Positions 1-5,068 of a stretch of DNA of 5,068 nt are shown piece by piece. How positions within the stretch are numbered: the first letter of the stretch is position 1; each line of letters begins with the position of its first letter. Source of the DNA: Chitinivibrionales bacterium (GTDB lineage Bacteria; Fibrobacterota; Chitinivibrionia; Chitinivibrionales; FEN-1185); NCBI GenBank assembly GCA_028718065.1, contig JAQUMP010000304.1, forward strand, positions 1 through 5,068. The letters run 5' to 3'. The notes beneath the pieces are model-generated. The model searched no databases. It had not been told where the DNA came from and saw nothing but the letters and a program-made list of their open reading frames with translations. Position numbers and translations under genes: made by a program.

Positions 1-2
1 CA

Positions 3-713
3 ATCTATGCCGCCTATGATGCCGGCACCGGCCTGGGAGTGGGAACAAAAACGCCATCTACACGGCAATATATTCTGCGCTTCGGGGGCTCAACGCCGCC
101 AACGAGCATGTATATCAACGAGTTTAATCCCGCTTATCTTACCGATAATACGGTGACGGCTTTTACTTTAGTGCCGCATACTTTTGCCGATGCTGCCGCC
201 ACCCTCGGAATAAAAAATGAGATTGTCGGGCAGAGTTCCGGCAATACCCGCATTCAGGAATGGATTATTCCCTGGAGCCAGATCGGCAATCCCGGCTTGG
301 CCTCGGTACCGACCATGGGTACAATGACGGCTTGCAATATCGGCTATAACGATGTGGACGTCGGCATGACCACGGGTGTCAAGCAGTTGCGCGTCCATAA
401 GGGCGGCGATCCGGCAGGTCCGTGCATCGAAACATGCGATCCCATTAACCAGCCCAACTGGCAGAATATCCAGTATGGTCCCACGCTCGACGCCGCCACC
501 GCCGGCTGCACCTGGAGCATGGATGGCATTATAAACAAAATGTCCCGTAATACTCTTTTGAATTCTCAAATTGTAAAGAGCGAATATTTTGCCTTGAACG
601 GCAGGCGTCTTGATGTTAAAAACGGTCTCGTGGGCGTGGCGCGGAATACCATCGTCATCAATCGCACGGTCAGCGCCGGCGGCGTTGTGCATTCCTCATT
701 GGTTGTTAAATAG
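3..713 (+). CDS. Secreted protein with CBM9-like carbohydrate-binding module and C-terminal sorting-type domain (5' truncated)
   Basis: This reading frame is open to the left edge of the window, so the true start lies upstream; the GTG at 39 is only an internal codon. The visible 236 residues begin IYAAYDAGTGLGVG. The first ~165 residues look like a family-9 carbohydrate-binding (CBM9/DOMON-like) beta-sandwich: the segment EWIIPWSQIG (about nt 258-287) matches the usual 'E-x-x-IPW' strand of that fold, followed by a CNIGYNDVD strand and a late W-x-x-I-x-YGPTLD strand. Four cysteines between nt 335 and 505 could form disulfides, fitting an exported protein. The last ~44 residues (from nt 579, SEYFALNGRRLD, to HSSLVVK) resemble the short C-terminal domain of Fibrobacterota secreted proteins and T9SS-type sorting tails. 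Any catalytic domain would lie upstream, so the enzyme activity is unknown. The stop is TAG at 711-713, 69 bases before the next gene. Coding status is firm; the CBM9 assignment is by pattern and moderately sure. Confidence 0.85.
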   Translation: MYAAYDAGTGLGVGTKTPSTRQYILRFGGSTPPTSMYINEFNPAYLTDNTVTAFTLVPHTFADAAATLGIKNEIVGQSSGNTRIQEWIIPWSQIGNPGLASVPTMGTMTACNIGYNDVDVGMTTGVKQLRVHKGGDPAGPCIETCDPINQPNWQNIQYGPTLDAATAGCTWSMDGIINKMSRNTLLNSQIVKSEYFALNGRRLDVKNGLVGVARNTIVINRTVSAGGVVHSSLVVK

Positions 714-769
714 GCGGGGAATGAAATGCGCTTTTTCCCTTGGTTATAGCAAATATCAATTAAAAAAAC

Positions 770-776
770 AGGAAGG
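770..776 (+). promoter_or_regulatory. Strong Shine-Dalgarno site for the first GH16 gene
   Basis: AGGAAGG lies 6 bases before the ATG at 783. It is the best ribosome binding site in the window and fixes the start of the first GH16 protein at 783 rather than at the in-frame ATG at 795. The spacer around it (751-770) is A/T-rich, which should keep the site unstructured. Confidence 0.75.
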
Positions 777-782
777 AACGCC

Positions 783-2642
783 ATGAACTCACTGATGCGT
801 TACGGCGCAATTGCGATTTTAAGTGTCTGCCCCTCTCTATTTGCCAACATGCCCGTGGATGCGCCGGCGCCTATTGCCGGAGGCCAGGGTTATGGCATAG
901 CTTTGTACGATGATTTTGACAACCCCACCAAAACCGTCGATTTAAATAATACCTGCGCACCGGGTTACAATTTTTATGTCAGGTTGCCTGGTTTTTACGG
1001 GGGCGGTGCGGCAAGCGGAGTTTCCGCTGCAAATGGCGTTCTAACGCTTGCCGGCGGCGGCGGTTGGGACGTATGCACCTACCCGCTTTGTCAGAGCGCC
1101 ACCAAGGGTTTTAAACATGGTTATTTTGAAGCGCGCATGCGTTTTGATCCGACCCTCGGCCCCAATACCAATTCCTGGCCGGCCTTCTGGCTCTTCTCGG
1201 TTTCTCATAGTTTGCTCCTTAATGTATCGCACTGGACCGAATTGGACATTTTTGAAGCTTATACCGGCGGCCAGGGAGATCCTTTTAACGGCACTTTTTA
1301 CGGCACCGCGCATGACTGGGTTGGACTTCTCACCAATTGGGCAAACGCCAGTAATAGTTTTCCGGTGCCTACAGGTACGGATTTTAATCAGTGGCATACC
1401 TATGGTTTTTTATGGGAAGCCGACACCGTGGGCGGCACCGGCAGTTTTAAGTGGTACTTTGACGATCAATTACTTTCGGAGCAAAGATACTCAAGAGACG
1501 GCCTGCCTTCTCCGGTCGTTACCGACGCGCCCGCCGGCACTTTTTGGATCGCGGAAAAAGAGAACCCCGACATGGGAATGCTTTTAATCCTCGGTTCATG
1601 CACGGGTTGGCCCCTCGATGTTGACGGCGTGCGAATATGGCAAAAAGGCATCGACACCAAAACGCCCACCATGAACCCCATCGGCGGATTTTACAATGAT
1701 TCGGTGCAGGTGACCATGACGACCACCGCCGCCGGCGTGACCATTCATTACACCACCGACGGATCAAATCCCACCAAAAATTCCCTTACCTATAGCAGCG
1801 CCGCCAAACCGGTATTTAAAACCAACACGGTTTTAAAAGCGCGCGGCTATACGGCATCCGACAGCAGCAATCTGGTAAGCGCGACCTACAATATTTTATC
1901 GCGTATTGCCAAACCCTCCGGCAGCGGTTTGCAATACAAGTACTACGAATACGATGGCGCAGCCTGGACTGCGCTCCACGATTTAACGCAGCTCACCCCG
2001 AAAGCTTCCGGTACTACCGACAGCTTCGGCATCGACAGGCGCCTGCGCAACTATAAGTTCGCCATGCATTTTAGCGGGGCGATTTCGATTCCGGCCGACG
2101 GGGATTATACCTTTACCGTTAATGCCGACGCGGGCGCGCGCTTTTATATCAGCAACAATCTTGTTGTAAACAACGACGGAGCGCACAGTTCGTCGACTTC
2201 GGCATCCGGGACCGTCAGCCTTAAAACCGGCTATTACGCCGTGTCGCTGGATTACTTTAAGGACTCGACCCTGGCCGGCGGGAGATTGGCGCCGGGACTT
2301 TCGGTGTATTACCAATCGGCGACCATTGCCAAAACCAAGGTTACCAAATCGATGTTGTGGAGCGATCCTTCGGCCGTTACCTGGTTCGGCACGCGAAAAA
2401 GCGCTTTGGACAATCCATTGTCCTTTACCATTAACAAGGACGTCGTGGCCGTTTCGGTTGGTTTTACGGACCCGTACCGTTTGGAGCTTGTCAAGCTGAG
2501 CGGCGCGGTGGTTATGGCGTGGAACGGCGCGCGCGCGGCAACCTATCGCGTCAATCGCAAGCAACTTCCGGCGGGGCTCTATATGCTGCGGGCGACCGAT
2601 GCGGCCGGCCGGAAGTTTGCAAAACTGTTGACGTGGTATTAG
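783..2642 (+). CDS. Secreted GH16 family endo-glycosidase with Fn3_assoc, PA14 and C-terminal sorting domains
   Basis: A 619-residue exported polysaccharide hydrolase. Residues 1-21 form a signal peptide (Arg6, hydrophobic YGAIAILSVCPSLFA). The GH16 domain spans about 35-290: GYFEARMRFD at 113-122, NSWPAFWLF at 130-138, and the catalytic motif ELDIFE at 153-158. By family knowledge Glu153 is the nucleophile, Glu158 the acid/base and Asp155 the helper; ExDxxE is the beta-bulge form found in laminarinases, agarases and carrageenases. The closing strand is DVDGVRIWQKG (279-289). Residues ~294-370 are an Fn3_assoc/CHB_HEX_C-like domain (IHYTTDGSNPT), ~381-525 a PA14-like domain (YYEYDGA, YTFTVNADAGARFYI), and ~545-619 a C-terminal beta domain (LPAGLYMLRATDAAGRK, ending TWY) probably for secretion or surface attachment. 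Substrate is unresolved: beta-1,3- or mixed-linkage glucan, or a galactan. Start chosen from the AGGAAGG site; a terminator hairpin follows the stop. Very sure of GH16, fairly sure of the accessory domains. Confidence 0.93.
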   Translation: MNSLMRYGAIAILSVCPSLFANMPVDAPAPIAGGQGYGIALYDDFDNPTKTVDLNNTCAPGYNFYVRLPGFYGGGAASGVSAANGVLTLAGGGGWDVCTYPLCQSATKGFKHGYFEARMRFDPTLGPNTNSWPAFWLFSVSHSLLLNVSHWTELDIFEAYTGGQGDPFNGTFYGTAHDWVGLLTNWANASNSFPVPTGTDFNQWHTYGFLWEADTVGGTGSFKWYFDDQLLSEQRYSRDGLPSPVVTDAPAGTFWIAEKENPDMGMLLILGSCTGWPLDVDGVRIWQKGIDTKTPTMNPIGGFYNDSVQVTMTTTAAGVTIHYTTDGSNPTKNSLTYSSAAKPVFKTNTVLKARGYTASDSSNLVSATYNILSRIAKPSGSGLQYKYYEYDGAAWTALHDLTQLTPKASGTTDSFGIDRRLRNYKFAMHFSGAISIPADGDYTFTVNADAGARFYISNNLVVNNDGAHSSSTSASGTVSLKTGYYAVSLDYFKDSTLAGGRLAPGLSVYYQSATIAKTKVTKSMLWSDPSAVTWFGTRKSALDNPLSFTINKDVVAVSVGFTDPYRLELVKLSGAVVMAWNGARAATYRVNRKQLPAGLYMLRATDAAGRKFAKLLTWY

Positions 2643-2649
2643 CAAAGAT

Positions 2650-2681
2650 ATTCCCGCTCGCTTTATCGGGGCGGGAATTTT
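2650..2681 (+). terminator. Rho-independent-type terminator after the first GH16 gene
   Basis: An inverted repeat (ATTCCCGCTC at 2650-2659 with GGGCGGGAAT at 2669-2678) gives a ten-pair stem, one pair being G-T, around a nine-base loop. It is followed by TTTT at 2678-2681 and further A/T-rich sequence. It starts 8 bases after the stop codon at 2642, the normal place for an intrinsic terminator. The T-run is short, so termination may be partial and allow read-through into the next paralogue. Confidence 0.7.
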
Positions 2682-2727
2682 AATTATAGCGACCATTGCA
2701 GAAAATTCCATAACCGCATAAGTAAAC

Positions 2728-2733
2728 GGGGGG
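2728..2733 (+). promoter_or_regulatory. Probable G-rich ribosome binding site for the second GH16 gene
   Basis: GGGGGG followed by AC lies 8 bases before the ATG at 2742 and is the only purine-rich stretch at a suitable distance. It is a poorer anti-SD match than the AGGAAGG of the first gene, so translation may be weaker. The signal peptide starting at 2742 supports the start independently. Confidence 0.4.
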
Positions 2734-2741
2734 ACGGCGTC

Positions 2742-4727
2742 ATGCTCAAGGTATCTTTTAAACAACTTTTATCGCTTATTATTATCGGGTTTTCCGCTTC
2801 CCTGGCGCAGAGCGCGCCGCCGCCGCTGGCGGCGGCCGCGGGCTATACCGTTAATACTTTTTCGAGCACCTTCGACATCGCCCAGGTCGATCTTAACAAC
2901 ACCGTGAACCCCGGTTACAATTGGTATTTGAGCAGATTCATGGGATTTGGGGTTACCGATTCCAAAGGGGTCATGCTAAATGGCGACGGCAGCGTTTCTC
3001 TGGAAAATAATGGAGGCGTCAATACCGGGATATTAACCGCCGGCCTCGATGTAAATGCATCTTCGTGGGTCGGTACGGTATTCGGCGGCGGCGGCTATTT
3101 TGAGGCAATACTTAAATTTGATCCCGCATCCTTGAGCGGCAACGGGTGGCCATCGTGGTGGTCATATCCGATCGAGCACATGGCCGGAGTGGCCCAGTGG
3201 CCCGGTCAGGAAGCCGGCTTTGAACATTTTGTGGAACCGGACTTTTTTGAATATGATGTAGCCGGGAGCGGCAAAAATTGTTACGGTGGGGCTTTTCATG
3301 AATTTGGCGGACACTGGAACCCGGTTGACGGCTATCCCCTCCAATGGGACCAGCCCAGTTCAAAATTTATAATTGCGGCGCCCGGAATCGATGGGACCGG
3401 CGCGGGTTACAAACAATACCACAAGGTCAGCTTTCTTTGGATTCCCGCCACGGCAGGTGTTAAGGGGCATGCCTATTTTTGCTTCGATGATCAGAAAACT
3501 TACGATAGCCTTTCCTGGAGCCTCTATACCAACCAGCCACCGCCGGCTAACCTCACGAAACCTATTCCTACAACTTCATGGACATTCGGCGTTATCGATT
3601 CACAACATTTTGCTTTAATCCTCGGCCAGGGCAGCGCGGGACCGATGACCATTCAATCGGTAAACGTCTGGCAGAAAACCGGCTACTTTAACGGGCTCGA
3701 TGGCACTCTTCCCAATCCGTCTCCGGACCAGAACCTTCCGCTTATAACACCGATCGGTGGTGAGGTCCGAATCGATTCCACGCTGGTTTCCATGATGACC
3801 CTGGCTTCCTCGGGAGTAACCATTCGCTACACGCTCGACGGTTCCGTTCCAACCGGCACATCCGCGGCTTATACCGGACCGTTCGTTCTCAGGCAATCCG
3901 CGGTTTTAAAGGCCTGCGGTTTCGCGGCTTCCGGCAACAGCGCCGTCGCTACACAGACCTATAAAATTATTTCCCGTGTTGCCAAGCCCTCCAGCAGCGG
4001 GCTGCTTTACAACTACTACGAGTACGACGGCGCGCCGTGGATTTCCGTCAAGAACAAAAACTGGGCCCAGTATACGGTCAAGTCAAGCGGCACCACGGAC
4101 AGCTTTTCCTTAGGCATGATCCAGCGCAATTACAAGATCGCGGTGCGCTATTACGGAACAATTTCCATTCCGACCGCCGGCGTCTATACCTTTTCGGTCA
4201 ACTCCGACGCGGGCGCCAATTTGTTCATGGGCGATTACTTAGTTGCCGCCAACGACGGCACCCACTCGGTGACCACGGGGGCATCAGGGGATGTGCGGCT
4301 GCAACCCGGCTGTTACCCCATTTCGGTCGATTATTACATGGACTCCACGATTTACGGAACGAGTGGAAATTTAAAACCGGCCCTGAATGTTTACTATAAG
4401 GGGCCCGGCATTACAAAAACACTCATCCCCAAGTCGGTCCTTTTTAATAATAATGTGGCCGTTAAATGGCCGCTTACGGCCGGGGCATTACCGGGCAACT
4501 CCTTAACAATTGCGATAAATAAAGGGAATATGCTCGTGAGCGTTGCGCTCCCGGGGCCGCACCAATTGGAGATTGTAAGGCTTAATGGCGCCACCGCACT
4601 GCGCCTGAGCGGCCAAAACGCGGCCGTATACAGCATCAAACGCCGGTCGTTGCCGGCCGGCATTTACACGCTGCGGGCGACCAACGCGGCCGGGCAAAAG
4701 ATCATAAAATATGTTCCATGGTATTAA
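2742..4727 (+). CDS. Secreted GH16-like glycoside hydrolase with Fn3_assoc, PA14 and C-terminal sorting domains (paralogue)
   Basis: A 661-residue paralogue of the preceding enzyme with the same domain order. Signal peptide: residues 1-24 (Lys3, Lys7, hydrophobic LLSLIIIGFSASL, likely cut at AQS-A), then a Pro/Ala stretch (APPPLAAAAG). The catalytic domain spans about 35-312: VDLNNT at 49-54, GYFEAILKFD at 118-127, a tryptophan-rich WPSWWSY at 136-142, and EPDFFE at 165-170, which keeps the three acidic residues of ExDxxE (Glu165, Asp167, Glu170) but has Pro at the second place where Ile or Leu is usual. It ends in IQSVNVWQK (304-312). Then come an Fn3_assoc-like domain (~333-409, IRYTLDGSVPT), a PA14-like domain (~420-565, YYEYDGA, YTFSVNSDAGANLFM) and a C-terminal domain (~584-661, LPAGIYTLRATNAAGQK, ending PWY). 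Compared with the first enzyme, the catalytic part has diverged strongly while the tail is well conserved, suggesting a different substrate or linkage. Activity is inferred, not shown; the substrate is unknown. Confidence 0.9.
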   Translation: MLKVSFKQLLSLIIIGFSASLAQSAPPPLAAAAGYTVNTFSSTFDIAQVDLNNTVNPGYNWYLSRFMGFGVTDSKGVMLNGDGSVSLENNGGVNTGILTAGLDVNASSWVGTVFGGGGYFEAILKFDPASLSGNGWPSWWSYPIEHMAGVAQWPGQEAGFEHFVEPDFFEYDVAGSGKNCYGGAFHEFGGHWNPVDGYPLQWDQPSSKFIIAAPGIDGTGAGYKQYHKVSFLWIPATAGVKGHAYFCFDDQKTYDSLSWSLYTNQPPPANLTKPIPTTSWTFGVIDSQHFALILGQGSAGPMTIQSVNVWQKTGYFNGLDGTLPNPSPDQNLPLITPIGGEVRIDSTLVSMMTLASSGVTIRYTLDGSVPTGTSAAYTGPFVLRQSAVLKACGFAASGNSAVATQTYKIISRVAKPSSSGLLYNYYEYDGAPWISVKNKNWAQYTVKSSGTTDSFSLGMIQRNYKIAVRYYGTISIPTAGVYTFSVNSDAGANLFMGDYLVAANDGTHSVTTGASGDVRLQPGCYPISVDYYMDSTIYGTSGNLKPALNVYYKGPGITKTLIPKSVLFNNNVAVKWPLTAGALPGNSLTIAINKGNMLVSVALPGPHQLEIVRLNGATALRLSGQNAAVYSIKRRSLPAGIYTLRATNAAGQKIIKYVPWY

Positions 4728-4746
4728 AGCGGTAGACCGGCAGTAA

Positions 4747-5068
4747 ATGCAACTACCGCGATTTAAAATATTTTTGCTCGCCGCGCCCTGGCTCTATGTT
4801 TCCCCCTTGTATAGCGCGCCGCCGCCAAAAGCCGCGGCCGTCGGCTTCACCCAAAACACATTTTCGAGTGCCTTTACAACTGCAACTGTCGACCTTAACA
4901 ACACGCAGGCCCCGGGTTTTAAGTGGTATTGCAGCAAGTTTTACGGGTTTGCTCCGACCATTATTTCCGGAGGGGCCCAAACCGTCGAAATCGTTCTGAA
5001 CGGCGACAGCAGCGCCACCGTAAAAAACAATTTTACCAGGAATTACGAGCGCTTTACCTATAAAAGCG
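4747..5068 (+). CDS. N-terminus of a third GH16-like secreted paralogue (3' truncated by window edge)
   Basis: An open frame of 107 complete codons runs off the right edge with no stop. It starts at ATG 4747; a TAA in the same frame at 4744-4746 rules out any earlier start. The N-terminus MQLPRFKIFLLAAPWLYV has Arg5/Lys7 and a hydrophobic core typical of a signal peptide, probably cut near residues 23-24 (LYSAPPP). What follows matches the two upstream enzymes: NTFSSAF at 37-43 (NTFSSTF in the second enzyme), VDLNNT at 48-53 (present in all three), PGFKWY at 56-61 and LNGDSS at 84-89 (LNGDGS in the second enzyme). It is closer to the second enzyme than to the first. The catalytic ExDxxE motif would lie beyond the window, so membership of GH16 is inferred from the conserved N-terminal segment. 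The gap from the previous stop is only 19 bases and has no clear Shine-Dalgarno site, consistent with one transcript and coupled translation. Confidence 0.85.
   Translation, partial: MQLPRFKIFLLAAPWLYVSPLYSAPPPKAAAVGFTQNTFSSAFTTATVDLNNTQAPGFKWYCSKFYGFAPTIISGGAQTVEIVLNGDSSATVKNNFTRNYERFTYKS

Noticed and set aside
168..692. 174-residue open frame on the - strand
   Set aside because: It is antisense to the well-supported CBM9-like gene, has a low-complexity composition and no ribosome binding site or domain that I can see.
716..740. Possible hairpin GGGAA ... TTCCC after the first gene
   Set aside because: Only five clean pairs around a 13-base loop, and no T-run follows; too weak to call a terminator.
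721..786. Tiny ORF (MKCAFSLGYSKYQ..., 21 codons) whose TGA overlaps the ATG of the first GH16 gene
   Set aside because: The ATGA overlap would suit translational coupling, and a G-rich run lies just upstream, but the peptide has no recognisable feature. An ORF of this size is easily due to chance.
1048..1587. 179-residue open frame on the + strand in another frame
   Set aside because: It lies fully inside the GH16 catalytic domain, whose own frame carries the ELDIFE motif; the alternative product shows no family features.
2696..2722. Possible promoter (TTGCAG, then CATAAG)
   Set aside because: The -35 box matches only three of six positions and the spacing is 15 bases; suitable location but too weak to annotate.
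1983..2765. 260-residue open frame on the - strand
   Set aside because: It lies opposite the PA14/C-terminal part of the first GH16 gene and crosses the terminator and the next start. The translation is rich in Arg/Ile/Gly shadow composition with no recognisable domain.

Overview
The window holds four protein genes in a row on the + strand and no convincing gene on the - strand. All four encode (or appear to encode) secreted, multi-domain carbohydrate-active proteins. The first is the 3' part of a gene with a family-9-like carbohydrate-binding module. The second and third are complete family 16 glycoside hydrolases (GH16). The fourth is the 5' end of a further gene whose N-terminus clearly matches the two GH16 proteins, so the window shows a tandem array of at least three paralogues. 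No RNA genes, CRISPR arrays, insertion sequences or integrase genes were seen.

Layout: 3-713, C-terminal 236 residues of a CBM9-like protein with a short C-terminal sorting-type domain. 714-782, short spacer with a strong ribosome binding site. 783-2642, first GH16 protein. 2643-2741, spacer with a Rho-independent-type terminator hairpin. 2742-4727, second GH16 protein. 4728-4746, 19-base gap. 4747-5068, start of the third paralogue, cut by the window edge.

Both complete enzymes have the same order of parts: signal peptide, GH16 catalytic domain with an intact ExDxxE motif, an Fn3_assoc/chitobiase-C-like beta domain, a PA14-like domain, and a C-terminal beta domain of the kind used for secretion or cell-surface anchoring. 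The non-catalytic parts are visibly more alike between the two proteins than the catalytic parts. This suggests a shared targeting chassis carrying diverged hydrolase heads, probably for different beta-glucan or galactan linkages. The exact substrates cannot be read from the sequence.

Organism: a Gram-negative-type polysaccharide degrader. The C-terminal domains (ending HSSLVVK, or LRATxAAGxK...WY) look like those on secreted proteins of Fibrobacterota and relatives, and more loosely like Bacteroidota type IX sorting domains. Moderately high GC and the PA14 plus Fn3_assoc architecture make an uncultured Fibrobacterota-like bacterium my best guess, but this is inference from protein style and not from a marker gene.
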